A program made the translations under genes and the position numbers. A stretch of DNA of 64,000 nt from Craterostigma plantagineum. Taxonomy: Eukaryota; Streptophyta; Magnoliopsida; Lamiales; Linderniaceae. Where the stretch lies: positions 18,828,001 to 18,892,000 of the forward strand of contig JAPQWV010000005.1 of NCBI GenBank assembly GCA_027422505.1, read 5' to 3'. The notes beneath the pieces were generated by a model, which was given only the letters and a program-made list of their open reading frames with translations, searched no databases and was not told the origin of the DNA. This document shows positions 23,802 to 36,087 of this stretch, in pieces (within the stretch, counting starts at the first letter, position 1; each line of letters starts with the position of its first letter).

Positions 23802-25801
23802 TTACTGTGTTTTGTCATGTTTCTTGTGTAGAAACATATTTAGAATGCGATTTGATGACAGTATGGCTTCCCGCCATAAATTCTGGGGTAGCCCTGAACT
23901 AATTAGCATCGCATTCATCATTTTCTTGAAAGTTGTATTTTTGCGTTCAGCAACGCCATTAGATTGAGGTGAACGTGGCGCCGTCATTTGACGTATAATA
24001 CCTTGTTCTTGGCAAAATTCCTCAAACATTGCCGTGTATTCTCCTCCTTTGTCACTTCTTATTGTTATAATCTTAGAGTTAAGTTGATTCCCAACTTCAC
24101 TCATATATCTTTTGAAGGCATCAAGTGCTTCGTCTTTACCACTTAAAAGATACACATGACAGTACTCCGTGCAGTCGTCGATAAACGTAATAAAATATTT
24201 CTTTATACCTCTAGATTGCACGAATTTAAAATCGCATATATCAATATTGCCAATTCTAGTGGTGAACTATTTCTCTCGACAGAGAAAAATGGTGCCTTGA
24301 CCATCTTTGCTTCAATGCTGACTTCACACTTGTGTTGTGAATCGATTTTTATTTGAGGAAGTAAGTTTAAACGTATGAGCTTTTTCAGTTTGTTTAAACT
24401 CACGTGTCCTAATCTACCATGCCATAAATTAGATAACTCAACCAAGTAAGAAGAACTGACTTTATTATTACTAGCGAGCTTAACCTCGCATTTTACAGGC
24501 ATTACAGACAACTTAAAAGGCCCTTCTCGAGGTAACCCTTGCATATAAAATGACCATTTTTTGTCAGTACATATTTCTAGCCTCAAACACTTGTCTAAAT
24601 CCAGTTACTAAGCAGAGCGTCGGACACCAGGTTCTTGCGGATGCCTGGGACATGCAACACGTCCACAACCGTCACCTCCTTGCCCGAGGTCATCTTCAGC
24701 ACCATTCGTCCCAATCCTACGATATTGGACATTGACGTGTTCCCCATATAGAGCGTCCTATTCGATATAGGCGTGTAGGTAGAGAACATTTCTTTGTCGG
24801 AGTAGATGTGGTGCATTGCTCCGCTGTCGATGCACCGGGAGTTCGGGTTGTCCATAACGTTTGCCTCGTACACGACTACAATCAGGTCTAGCTCCGACAC
24901 ATCCATCGCCAACTGCTTCCCTTCAGTCAGGTTGTGCCCGAGTTTTATTAACTTTCTTCTTGTTACGATAATCCTTGGCCATATGTCCAGGTTTGTCGCA
25001 ATTATAGCAATTGCCCTTACTTCTTTTGGAATTCAGGTATTGCTTCTTTTGCAGCGGCAGACCCGACCTTTTACGCTTATTGCCAGAATTTGGCTCGGCC
25101 AGGTTGGCTCCTGTCTCCATGCTTCCTCGCTTGTTCTTGGCTTCGTTCTTTCGTTTCTCGATCCGAAGCCGGACAATCAGGTCCTCAAGCCCCATCTCCT
25201 TTCGCTTGTGCTTGAGGTAATTCTTGAAATCGTTCCAAGGAGGCGGCAACTTCTCGATAATCGCATCTACCTAGAAGGATTCGTTGATCTGCATATTTTC
25301 AGCATTAATATCTTGAATAATCAGCTGCAGATCACGGACTTGATCCAGCACCGACTTAAGGTCGGTCATCTTAAAGTCTAAGAATTTGCCGACGATGAAC
25401 TTTTTCAGTCCAGCATCGTCGGTCTTACACTTCTTGTCCAACGAGTCCCATAACTCTTTCGCAGTCGTAGCCACTGCATAGATGTTGTATAGAGAGTCGT
25501 CGAAGGATTCAGAATATAGTTGCGGTACATGAAATCATTATGATTACATGCGTCTAATGCAGTCTTTTCTTGCTCAGATTGAGCGGCACGAGCAGCAAAA
25601 TCTGCGTCGTCGGGCTTCTCACCCTCAGCTAGTGGGGCGACTTCTGTCACTGTAGGGGCGGTCTCCTTCAGGAATCGACCAGGTGGCGCTTCGTCAGGTA
25701 GAACATCATCTTCTGCTGCCAATGTCTAAACTTCATCCCATTGAACTTGGCAGGACGTCGACGTGGCTGCAGGCAGGGATCGTTGCTGCGTTGGTTGCCA
25801 T
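23802..25801 (-). pseudogene. copia gag-protease-integrase remnant
   Basis: Minus-strand frames in order: gag from about 25801 with KFNGMKFRHWQQKM; a zinc knuckle [18 protein letters not shown] (one cysteine changed to Tyr) near 25000; a protease-region [11 protein letters not shown] motif near 24830; an integrase HHCC-type segment (WHGRLGHVSLNKLKKL) near 24420; and an integrase core with FIDDCTEYCHVY, TIRSDKGGEY and PRSPQSNGVAERKN at 24220-23900. The frames are broken by several stops and shifts. Reverse transcriptase and RNase H are absent, so the element cannot move on its own. Confidence 0.85.
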
Positions 25802-25830
25802 CGATCAGATCACGAAGTTTGTCTTACGAT

Positions 25831-26982
25831 TGTTGGCTCTCGGTTACGGTCTGGTCGGTGGAAGATGGAACGTCCGAACTCTGTCTGGAAATGGCTAGTC
25901 GAGGCGTGTATTTGATACACTGTCTATAAGACGAAATCGTCCCGATATTCAGTGCTTTTAGTTAGTGGCGATCATCCCCAATACACAACGACTTCTGGAA
26001 CTCGTTATCGAAGCACAACGATTTGAGTTTTCTGGCGAATCGTACTCAAAATCGAGCTTTTCTTGTTCTAGGAATTCGGGGACTGGGAGAGTATGAAGTT
26101 TTTCATGCAGGTGATGGGATGAATTAATTTTCCAATTCGTATGGAGCATATTTATAGTACCTCAAATGTTGCAGGGACTAAATCCGAATTACTGCAACCT
26201 TTGGGCTTCTGACCGTTTGACGTTTTGGGGCCTGAACTTCTTTATTGCTCCATCAAATTGAAGATTCTCGACCCATCGACAATCCACTGCGCCCGATTCG
26301 ACCCACCGATAGGTCCGACTCATCCCACCGACAGTTCAGGCAGTGCTGAGTTAGCGCCATGCGTCTTCACCTTCACACGTGTCATCTGACCGTCGGCTAT
26401 ACTTGCCACGTCACCGGGACTGCCTCGTCACCAGTAACATCACTGTCGCCGTCACCGCTCCACCGGAGCATATTTAAGCTCCACAATGCTCCTCGCTCCG
26501 ATTCGTCATGCGAATTGTGCACCTCAAAGTGCCCATTGCGCACTTTGGCACGGGTTCGGGCACGACTCGGTGCTCGGTGCTCGTCGGTGCGAGGCGTCGC
26601 ACCATGTCTATTATTTGGGCCAAAACCCACCTAACTTTCTTAAGCTCATTCACTAGGCAAGCCTTTTTGAATAAACCCACAAGTTTTCTATATTTATAGT
26701 CAAGATTTTCTTAGTATCTAACCAATGTGGGAAAGTTCCCCACACTTTAAAACACTACACTTCAATTGGATTAACTTCAAAAATTAATTTCTAATTCACC
26801 CGAACTCGGTTTTGAGCGTATTAATATTCGTTAGATTTCCCTCGAAACGTAGATCCGTAATCTTTTGTTTTTAGTTTCGACAACCGATGACTTCTCGATT
26901 TAATTAAATTTGGGACAACTTTTGTTAATTGGGTTTATTACCCATATTTGGCCCAATGCCCAATTAGCTCTAAAACCCAATA
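25831..26982 (-). repeat. 5' (right) copia LTR
   Basis: The 1,152-bp LTR runs from TGTTGG to CCAATA (plus strand), and the outer end is fixed by the matching ACGTG duplication. It contains TATTTATAG motifs near 26150 and 26690. It serves as the reference for assembling the three left pieces. Confidence 0.85.
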
Positions 26983-27130
26983 ACGTGATATAAATTATAA
27001 AAGTTAAGAGGAATTTTTTAGATCTCATAGTCATACCATTACAAATTTTCTAAAATTTTCAAACACAAAGCAAAGCTAGCATGTCATGACATAAAATGTA
27101 GGTTTACCAAATAGTAAATTAAACTAGGTT

Positions 27131-29107
27131 CTATGCCTTATTCCCAAGGTGAGCAGCCCGAGTGCAGCTCAGGATTACAGACCTATTGCCTGCTATAACA
27201 CCCTGTACAAATGCATTGCTAAGTTGCTGTGTAGCAGACTCAAACTCCTTCTGCCAAGACTCATCTATGCCAACCAAAATGCATTTGTGGAAGGAAGATC
27301 AATCGTGCATAATATTCTCTTGTGTCAGGATCTGATTAGACATTATAATAGACAGCACACTTCAGCCAGGGCACTCCTGAAAGTTGATATCAGGAAGGCT
27401 TATGACACGGTGGATTGGAAGTTCTTGCAGGAATGGCTCTGTCTTCTCAGATTTCCCATGCGGTTTGTGGGCTGGATCATGGAGTGTGTCACTAAAGTCT
27501 CCTATTCCATCTCTATTAATGGATCTCACTGTGGGACTATCAAAAGTGCTAGAGGTTTGAGACAGGGTGATCCGATTTCTCCACTGCTTTTTGTGATAGT
27601 CATGGAATACTTGACTAGGAAATTGCAACTAACACCTAGAGAATCTTGCTTCAAATACCATCCCATGTGCAAACAGATTGGATTGGTGAATCTATGCTTT
27701 GCGGACGATCTCATGATATTCTGCAAAGGCAATGGGAAATCTGTGGCTGTGGTGAAAAGCACGCTGGACCACTTCCATTCTGTCTCTGGCTTAATAGCTA
27801 ATCAGCAGAAGTCAAGTATCTTCCTGGCAGGGACATCCAAAGCTGTGAAGGATCAGATAGCTCAGAGCACAGGATACCAACTTGGCAGCTATCCCTTGAG
27901 ATATCTAGGAGTTCCCTTATCACCAGTGAGATGGAATAAGAGTTCCACGCAGATGCTAGTGGAGAAAATTACAGCTCGAGTAAACTGCTGGGCAACAAGA
28001 AACCTTTCTTATGCTGGGAAGTTATGCCTGATCAATGCTATACTGTTGTCTACTCATGGATATTGGGGATCCATTTTCCTATTACCTAAGGCCGTCACTA
28101 AAGAGGTGGACAGAATCTGTAGAGATTTCCTCTGGGGCAAAAAATCTCATGGAAAGTGTATTCCTCTGGTAAACTGGGATCAGATTTGTTGTCCTAAGAG
28201 AAAGAGGGGACTAAACATACGGGACTGCACTACTTGGAACCTTGCACTGATAGGAAAGCAAATTTGGGATATCACTATGAAAGTGGACTCGTTATGGATC
28301 AAATGGATCAATACCATCTATTTGAAGGGCACAAATTTCTGGGACTTCAACCCGGCGACAGATTCCAGCTGGCATTGGAGGAAACTTCACAAACTAAAAG
28401 AGAAATTTAGGCAAGGCTATACGGGCAGGGAGTGGTTGCGCACCAGGGATGGGACCTATACTGTGTTGAGTGGGTATGAATGGCTCAAAGGTCAATTGGC
28501 TGACTTTCCCTTTTGCAAAGCAGTGTGGAACAGATTTAACTTGCCTAAGAATTCCTTCATTCTATTGCTGATCCTACAGAGGAAACTGTTAACTGTGGAT
28601 AGACTGGTTGGGTGGGGCATGAATATCACTGTTAGAAGCTGTACACTCTGTGGAAAAGTTGAGGAATCTATAGAGCATTTGTTTTTGGAATGTGAGTATA
28701 GCCAGCGCGTGATGCTTCGGATCAACGGATGGCTGAATTTGGATAATGGGATCCAGTCTTATGAGGACCTGAGCAGATGGATGTTGTGTATGGGAGGTAC
28801 AAGAAATGTACAGCACCGATTGAGTGTGGCGTGCTATGCATCCATACTTCATCATCTATGGTGTGAGCGGAATGGGAGAGTGCATGACGTAGGCGAGAAG
28901 AGTGAAGACCAGCTTGTTGACATGATTAAGCAGGAAGTGAAGGGGAGGACTCAGTGTTTTGAACACTTGACACGAGTAGTGCGATCAGACATCTATAAAG
29001 CTATTATGTATTAGTTAATTGGTTGCTGGGCTTATACTGTAGTGTGTTGCCATTTGGTACTTGTACCTGAGTTTGTGGTAAATGAAAATCGCATTTTACC
29101 AAAAAAA
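27131..29107 (+). mobile_element. LINE (L1-type), 5'-truncated
   Basis: The exact 15-bp duplication AAATTAAACTAGGTT occurs at 27116-27130 and 29108-29122. An A tract ends the element. The 5' half (endonuclease, ORF1) is absent, as expected from incomplete reverse transcription. Confidence 0.95.
27149..29014 (+). pseudogene. LINE reverse transcriptase C-terminal part
   Basis: An uninterrupted 621-codon frame begins inside the reverse transcriptase and has no real start codon. Visible motifs are DYRPIACYN, NQNAFVEGRSI, KVDIRKAYDTVDW (catalytic Asp), RQGDPISPLLF and FADDLMIF (catalytic FADD box). A C-terminal zinc-binding domain follows (CTLCGKVEESIEHLFLEC). The open frame over 1.9 kb and clean target duplication suggest a fairly recent insertion. 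It lacks the endonuclease and is not autonomous. Confidence 0.92.
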
Positions 29108-29573
29108 AAATTAAACTAGGTTGAAACTTTTGAGGTGTATGGTTCTTTTGTCTTGACGTTATATGAAATATATTCGTTCAAATCTCTGCATATGGAGATA
29201 TTATCTTGAGCAAAATCAAGATAAATATACGTAAATGACTCAACTTTACATCACCAAAATACACAAAAGAATAGACATGTTGCACTCATTATCAACTTAG
29301 AGTAATGACAAAGATAAATGAAAATTTCCGAGTGAAAGACACATATAGCGATATCGATACGGGGCAAGTTCGGAGTGGAGATCTAATCCTCATCCCCATC
29401 CCGGTCCCCGCGGATATATAAATAAACTTCAATATTTAAATATTCTATTATTTTATATATTTTATAATAATATAATTAGGGTATTTAAATTACAAAAATA
29501 TCGGATCCCTCCGACACTGTTGACCCCTTCGACGACCAAATCCCTTCAATACTCAGATCATTCTCATATTAAT

Positions 29574-29683
29574 CCTTTTGTCAGTTCCACATACGACGCC
29601 AATTGATGCGTTTAATTAAGCAAAAACTCACCGATTTTTTTCTAAAACGAATCAATTGGCGCCGTCTGTGGGAATGACAAAAG
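29574..29683. repeat. inverted repeat with retroelement primer-site wording
   Basis: Arms 29574-29613 and 29645-29683 pair over about 39 bases with about five mismatches, around a 31-base loop. The right arm contains TTGGCGCCGTCTGTGGGAA, the sequence that follows the 5' LTR in many plant gypsy elements. The surrounding 29.1-30.0 kb has no gene. Confidence 0.6.
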
Positions 29684-30527
29684 AACGGGATGAACGAGAA
29701 TCTTAAGCTTCGCATTTAACAACACATTTTCATTGTGCGGCGTAATGTAACGATATCGTAAAAGAAAAAGAGAAACCGAAGAGATGAAAACCTAAACGAA
29801 ATATGGAATGAACTAAACCTATCTCTATATTCAGAGTATTTATAATACAGATGTCCACTTAAAGCCCAACAATAAGCCCACTTATAATTAAACTATTCAA
29901 AATTCATTATTGAACTAGTATGGGTTGGTTCTACATATATGCTACATGATATTATGCATCCTCATCATTCAGCTATTATTGAAGCTATTAAAAGTCTCTG
30001 TTATGACGGCGCTCTTCGTAGGTAGGTACTACTTTGTCTTAGTGGGACCTACCATGAAAAGAAACTAAATTACCAAACCACAGAAGTCAAGCTTTATACG
30101 GAGAAAGTTCAGCCGAGTCTCGAAGTTCAAAGAAGTTGGTAAAGTTTTTTTCTTATCCTCTTCGTTTCTTTCATTGCAAACCCATGTGCTCTTTTGCTTT
30201 GAGTCTTCGCTTTAAGCTTACAGTACAGTATATGATTTTTTTCTGGGGTTTTTTAGATTTAATTTTGGAGGGAAAATTGATTTGTATTTCTCAGACATTG
30301 AACTCCTCTGTGTTTGGCGTGCTTGTTAGTTTCTGGGTATTAGTTCGTTATTCAGTTCTTGGCATAAAGGTTGCAGCTTTCTGTTCCATTAATTTGGTTT
30401 GCTATTAGAATCCATCTGACATATTAATCCACTTTCTTGCCTTTTTTGAGGTTGTTTCAAATCTGAAAGCAGCAGCGCATGATGCCAAATTCAAGTGTAA
30501 GAGAAGCTGTGAGATTGTGATAGAAAA

Positions 30528-32440
30528 ATGTATGCAAATTGTTCGTGGATTTGTCCGAACGAAGCTCTTTTTTTTTCAAGGGAAATGATCCTTAATCTAA
30601 GCAAAGAAACTGTCCAATCATCAGCACTTGCAAGAGATTCACACTCTTCCCAGTCTGAAATGGAGAACGATGGTAATAAAGAGGTAAGCATAGTACCATA
30701 TGCTGTCGAAGATTTAGAATCAGAAAATGAAGAGGTATATCAGATATCCAACGTAAGAAGATCAGATTTGTTAGTTCTCAGCGTTCGTCGAGGTTTTAGC
30801 AGCTCTATACCGAAGCATATTGCAACCTACGACGAAAAATATGCTGTGTTCTGCCTTCAACTGATTCGCAGTTACGCAATAAGATCATCGTCTTGGAAAT
30901 TCGTCCCCAAAGTCGATTCTTTAGAGCCCTACGATCTCAGTAGCCTTCCACGAATCGAAGACTGTTCTCTTAGCACAGTTTCTTACAGCCCGAGTATGAT
31001 AAGCATCTTACAGAGCTCTCTACTTCGACAATTTGGGAATAAATGTTTGCTCGAAGCCAGCGAAAGAGTTAACGCCGTTGTCGATCGTAGTTATGTATCT
31101 CAACCGATGCATAAAAGGGTCGTTTCTTATTCGAGCTCTAACTCAGATAACTCATCTTCTTCATCTTCAGCTTCGATTTATCCATTTCAAGGCATGCTAA
31201 AGTTTGATGGTAATAATGGGCTGCCCCACCTCGTCTTGGATTGTAAGAACGAGTTGTTATTCGCTGACCTGTCTAGGCAAGAATCTCCAGAGGGGAAATC
31301 CACGAAGCAATTCTACGCTTTTCAGTCCAAGAAAAAAGGCCTCGATTTCGAAACCATAGGCGAAATGGAGGTCGATTGTAATGACGACGCTGAAACATTG
31401 GAGACAAAATTCGTCCTAACGATTCGAAGCGACGATTATCCTTTAGAAGAATTGCGAATGTCGAAAAACGACAGTAAGAAGCACAGGCGATTATTATCGA
31501 GAAAGGTGGCGAATGCTTTCAAGTCGAGCCGCTCATACATGCGAAGATCGATTTCCAAGTTCGAAGGTTCGAGCGCCACCTTTTTCGAAGACGTTCAGCG
31601 GGACCCACTTACGCCCGAAGATCGCCATAATTCTCCTCCTCACAATCTCGAATTAGCCGCCATCGTAGTAAGAGAAGCGCTCATCGACGAAAACGGCGGA
31701 TGGGGATTGAAGTTTCTTAAAAGAATGGGTCAGAAAAATTCTTACGATTCTCCAACGAAGAGGGCAACTGTAATAATACCTGCGGGCGTTCACGGCGGGC
31801 CAAGGAACGACGGGCCTTCGGGCCTCGTCGAGAGGTGGGCCCATGGCGGGTCGTGCGACTGCGGCGGTTGGGATATTGGGTGCCCCCTAACGATTCTCGA
31901 CGTTAGATCGAACGGCTCAGATTCTTCGTCTGTTGAACTCTTCCTTCGGGTATTTTGCTTTATTTTCTTTCGGGCCTTGTTTTGTTTTTCGGCTAAAATG
32001 CATAAAACTCCCATGTGGTTTAACCAAAATGCGCTAAAACCCCTATGGTTTGGAAGTTGCATAGAAACCCTTCGTGATTTATCTAACCATGCGCTCTTTG
32101 CCATTTACACCCCCTAATTGTGGGGTACGGTGCTAAGTTTAGCAAAGCGCGATGAAGTTTCCCGCAATTAAAAAAGTATAGGGTAGCAACGTGAATTTTA
32201 GTATAACCACGTGTGGGTTGTAACACAATTTGCCCTTTAATTCCTTAGTATATCGAGTGAAAGGTTACGTTTTTATCGCAGGGATCGAAAGGAGACCTAT
32301 CAATGCTGAAAATGGAGAACGTCGGCGAGGGATTGTACTGTCTCCATTTTCAGTCGGGTTTAACAAATTTGCAGGCTTTTGCCATCGCTGCTTCGATGCT
32401 GCATTGTCGAAGTCCTCTTCGTCGGCAGTCGAAAGTGTAA
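30528..32440 (+). CDS. DUF3527 domain protein
   Basis: There are two coding exons, 30528-31949 and 32282-32440, with phase-0 splicing (CGG|GTATTT and CGCAG|GGATCG), giving 526 residues. The C-terminal half matches plant DUF3527 proteins: NLELAAIVVREALI, GGWGLKFLKRMGQ, ATVIIPAGVHGGPR, CDCGGWDIGCPLTIL, and on exon two GEGLYCLHFQSGLTNLQAFA. The N-terminal half is Ser-rich and poorly conserved, with a serine run around residue 210. The molecular function of the family is unknown. The ATG at 30528 is the first in frame; the Met about 20 codons later is possible. A leader exon and intron probably lie at about 30.06-30.5 kb. The 332-bp intron holds repeat-like sequence. It probably corresponds to At2g33360. 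Confidence 0.88.
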
Positions 32441-33239
32441 AGGAAGTTAAGGTATTATTAGTATTGTGTGAGTTTAGTATAGCTTAGTTTGTATGGAATA
32501 TATACATTAGGAAAGGTCAGATTCAGGTTATATAGTATTGTATTGTGCAAGCAAGTTATTACAAACATGGATGTTATTAGGACACAATGATGCAATAGAA
32601 ATGTTTATGGAAAAAAGCATATTTATGCAGAGTTGGGTTGCTTTCCACGTGGGTAGGAAGGTTGGCCGGAATTTTCAACATTTTAGCCTCGCCAAGGCAT
32701 CAATCATACAAAGAACTTGCAACGAAAAATAGGGCAAAGTTTTGTACATACTTCTATAAAGTATAAGAATGATAAGATAAATATGATACACAAACGAAAA
32801 AAATAGAACATTTTCTTTAATAAACACCGCGCAATCTTCACGTTCCGACAAAGTTCAGTCTTTCCCTCTTATTTTTTTTATTTTCCCAAAGACGATAGTG
32901 TGAAATCTCATAGCACCAAAAGTTTGTACGGAAGCTCCAAAGCAATCCTTGAAGTTACAATTTTCCTTCAGGGCAGATTCAGCTCATTTTAAAGAGATAG
33001 ATGATGAAAGATTCACAAAGACAAAACCAAGCAACTCTAAATTAAAAAAGAACCTATAAAATAGAATAAGGAACTAAAGAGAATACAAAAAATCAACAAT
33101 TCTTCCATTGAAGGAGGCCATTGAGTCACACGAGAGTCGAGAGACTCCTAGCTTACCACAATACTTGCTCCAAGTCTTCAGGATCAGACTAAAGGATTCA
33201 ACTTGTCATTGGTAGGAAAAATATAAAACAAGTCATGGG
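32441..33239. other. intergenic region downstream of the DUF3527 gene
   Basis: It likely holds the 3' UTR of the DUF3527 gene, followed by AT-rich DNA. I see no gene or clear mobile element boundary. Confidence 0.6.
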
Positions 33240-33613
33240 CATGGTTCTGAAACCGGGTTTTCGAACCGGACCAAAAATTGTAGTAGTTTAAGGTTTAGTG
33301 GCTTAACGTTATAAATTCGAAATCAAACCGGTATAAAATTTGTACCTATAGATTGAATAAATAAATATTTTATGAATGAATTAATCAAATTACATCGAAG
33401 TATACATGTTATTATTAATTTTTTTTCAAATTAGAATTATATAAAAATAGGAATCATAATTGAATAAAAGTGGTAGTTAAAAGCAGTTTTTGTAATAGGA
33501 TGTAAAAAATTAAATTATAAATTTAGGGGTCAAAACTAACAACAATAAAGTGTTTGGCTCATAATTTAATTACAAAATGAAAAATTAAGTTAGGACCGGA
33601 CTTAAAAACCTTG
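33240..33613. mobile_element. hAT-type MITE (CCGG family), second copy
   Basis: The ends are CATGGTTCTGAAACCGGG and the complement of CAAGGTTTTTAAGTCCGG. Flanking octamers GTCATGGG and GTCACCGG match at 6 of 8. The end layout is the same as at 7222-7759. Its core is AT-rich. Confidence 0.65.
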
Positions 33614-33724
33614 GTCACCGGAAAGCACTAGGGTCCTACTCGTCCACGACCAAACAGTTCATGTTCAATGAGATACCAATAGGTTCGTCAAAGCAAAAGA
33701 TTCCGAAATATAGATGGGACTCTT

Positions 33725-34420
33725 GCCATTAAAAAATGGCTAAACCAACCGTTGCATGTTCAGATATGAAGATTTTTACAAAAAATCCATAAGTTCCTTG
33801 TTTTCCAAAGCATCCAAATAGTTGCATTCTTTGTTGAAAAACCTCATTCCCATCTGATTTGTTAATGGTGAACCACCAGACATAAAAGTTGAAAGTGGGC
33901 TCATGAACATCATTCCAGTTGATCCGGGCGAGCTTCCAAGTTAACAATGCCCTGTTGTATGTGAAGAAAATATGAACCAATGTCTCTTCTTCCTCACCAC
34001 AACATTTACATATTGGATCAATGCCGATGCCCCTCTTAATTAGTTGATCAAAGGTTGGTAATATGTTGTCGAGACACCTCCACAAAAAGTGCTTAAGTTA
34101 GGTTTGATCTTCATGCTCCATGTTTTTCTCCACATCGAGACTTTGGAGGTTCTCCCATCACTGGACTCGGGACGCATGGAGGCAGAAGATCTCGAATTTA
34201 AGTCTTAACATATGCTGAATGGACAATGAAGTTTCCTTTCAATAACCAAGACGAATTAGCTGATACCGATTTTGTCATTAGGCCGCCCTTGGGGAAGTAT
34301 TCGGCCCTAAGTACCTTGCTTACTAACAAGTTGGGCTCCGTGAGAATTCTCCAAAGTTGCTTGGCAATGAGTGCATCATTGAAGGATACAAGGTCGTGGA
34401 ATCCAATAGCCGCAGTATTA
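33725..34420 (-). pseudogene. LINE reverse transcriptase C-terminal fragment
   Basis: The minus-strand reading from 34420 gives a LINE segment (GFHDLVSFNDALIAKQLW, then FPKGG). From 34085 a zinc-binding RVT module follows (LDNILPTFDQLIKRGI, then CKCCGEEEETLVHIFF). The frames are separate and the 5' catalytic part is absent. This is an old, degenerate relic unrelated in position to the LINE at 27.1 kb. Confidence 0.75.
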
Positions 34421-34439
34421 ATCGACCGGGTCCGCTGCT

Positions 34440-34757
34440 ACGCCAACAGTTATCTCGTGTTTGTTATCTGTGTATAGCCATGCCTTGAATGACTATACAC
34501 GTCTATTACAAGGATTTTGGTTATGAGCCTTGTATATGCATACCCACCTCTAAGATGGGTAAGAGGTGTGTATCACTAATCCATACACACTTATACACAC
34601 CTCAAACACATCGATCAAACACAATTTATATCATTACACAAATAATTAATACACATATCAAACATGTTAAAAGAAAATATCAACAAAATCCTTGTATAGA
34701 CATACACAAATAACTTATACTCATGTAATCCATAAACATGGATATCAAACGAGCCCC
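34440..34757. mobile_element. partial MITE with GGGGCTCGTTTGATATCCATG end
   Basis: The right end (complement) reads GGGGCTCGTTTGATATCC next to TAA, matching both ends of the element at 62848-63696. The interior has TATACAC-type repeats. No matching left end was found, so it is truncated or diverged. Confidence 0.5.
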
Positions 34758-35063
34758 TAATGTATCTTTTTCCCTTTGGATCCGCGATCTCCCCACCAAA
34801 GATTTGTGATTACTTTTTCCAATCTACTTGCATACGCCAATAGGAAGCCTGAAGCATGCCATGCAATACAACATAGAATTGAGGACTGAAGTGTGAAGAT
34901 TATGAAATTTCAAGGTCCAAATACTGAATAACTGAAAACATATGTGGAAGAAAAGCAAATTAAATCGTGTATCCACTCATAATAGTTACCTTATCGACAC
35001 TTCGACACCACTGAAGGGAAGAAGACGACTGTTTTGTGCAAGAGAAAAGATAACTGCGCAGCA

Positions 35064-35786
35064 ATGCTGACGATGACATCAGCTATAGGACCAGCCATGG
35101 ACGGAGTGGCAATAGCAAAATCTCCAAATATCCGCAGGCTCTCAGGCAAAACCTCAACAGCTTCTTCGGACATCGGTTTCCTCTCCTCAAAGCTGAGCGG
35201 CATCAAATTATCGATCCCCCAATTTGAGAGAAATTCGATTCTTCCTATTTCTGCTCCAATTAGGCCTTCGCTTCAGCCCGTAGCACGTAAGTCTCCCCTT
35301 TCGTCTTCATTCTTCTTCTGCGTATTCGTCCGTTACTTCTATTTCTGTAAGAAAAAAAAAAGGAGTTTCAGCTTCATGGAAGATTGTTAATGTTTGTTCC
35401 TTTTTCCTTCTATGTACGTTTGTTGCACAGAATCCTGGGCTTTGTAAGATTTGCTGAAATTAGACTAGATTCGAAGATGAGCTATATATGAACAAAGAAA
35501 AAAGAAAGAAAGCTTCTTTCTATCCATTGATGTTGTGTGATTTTCTTCTCCAGGTAGAGTATGCCCATTCACTGGTAAGAAAGCGAACAAAGCAAACAGA
35601 GTTTCGCACTCGAACCACAAGACAATTAGAAGGCAGTATGTGAACTTGCAATACAAGAGAATATGGTGGGAAGCTGGCAAACGCTTCGTCAAACTTCGAC
35701 TCTCTACTAAAGCCATCAAGACCATTGAAAAGAATGGGATCGACGCAGTCGCTAAAGAGGCGGGAATCGATCTTGCCAAAATGTGA
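35064..35786 (+). CDS. RPL28: plastid ribosomal protein bL28c
   Basis: This is the large-subunit protein of the chloroplast ribosome, nuclear encoded. Exons 35064-35286 and 35554-35786 join across an Arg codon (CAC|GTAAGT; CCAG|GTAGA), giving 151 residues. The first ~75 residues are rich in Ser/Thr and basic residues with few acids ([17 protein letters not shown]), as in a transit peptide. The mature part begins [20 protein letters not shown] and continues [19 protein letters not shown] and [18 protein letters not shown], the bL28 family. It ends GIDLAKM. The ATG at 35064 is preferred because it opens the Ser/Thr-rich leader; an ATG three codons later is possible. It matches Arabidopsis At2g33450 in layout. 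Confidence 0.95.
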
Positions 35787-36087
35787 AAGAAATAAAAGTA
35801 ATTGATTTCAATTCTCATGTTTCTTTCTATTATAGGCGTGTGTTCTTGTAATTCTTTATCATGACAGAATTCTGCTGTTTTTATGCTTACTATGACTACG
35901 CATGTTGCAACATATGACAGTATAGTTGGGGTATAGTATATAGCCATGCTTGGTTAAAGAAGTATTATTTGTTCTGAAACATACTGTTCTAAGGAGGAGA
36001 TCAACATTCACGAGTACAGATAGATTGCTTTGATTTTAAAGCAATTCGATATAAAATCTGCAGAGATGGATATGATGGCAATATTAC

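Larger units (their letters stand above)
14281..26982 (-). mobile_element. Ty1-copia element, RT-deleted and split by nested insertions
   Basis: The right LTR (25831-26982) is intact. The left LTR survives in three collinear pieces: 14281-14604, 18846-19057 and 23450 to about 23765. The plus-strand LTR ends are TGTTGG and CCAATA, and the 5-bp duplication ACGTG flanks the whole (14276-14280 and 26983-26987). Between the LTRs, gag, protease and integrase remnants lie on the minus strand. Reverse transcriptase, RNase H and the adjoining part of the left LTR are gone. Two large insertions break the left LTR: 14605-18845 (probably gypsy LTR) and 19058-23449 (hAT). Confidence 0.85.

Noticed and set aside
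26397..26699. Open frames in the copia LTR around 26.5 kb
   Set aside because: They are LTR sequence, repeated in the left LTR copy, with no domain.
31653..32104. Minus-strand frames opposite the DUF3527 gene
   Set aside because: They are antisense shadows of the conserved exon and its intron.
32230..32487. Separate small plus-strand gene
   Set aside because: It is the last DUF3527 exon read in another frame; the correct phase gives GEGLYCLHFQSGLTN.
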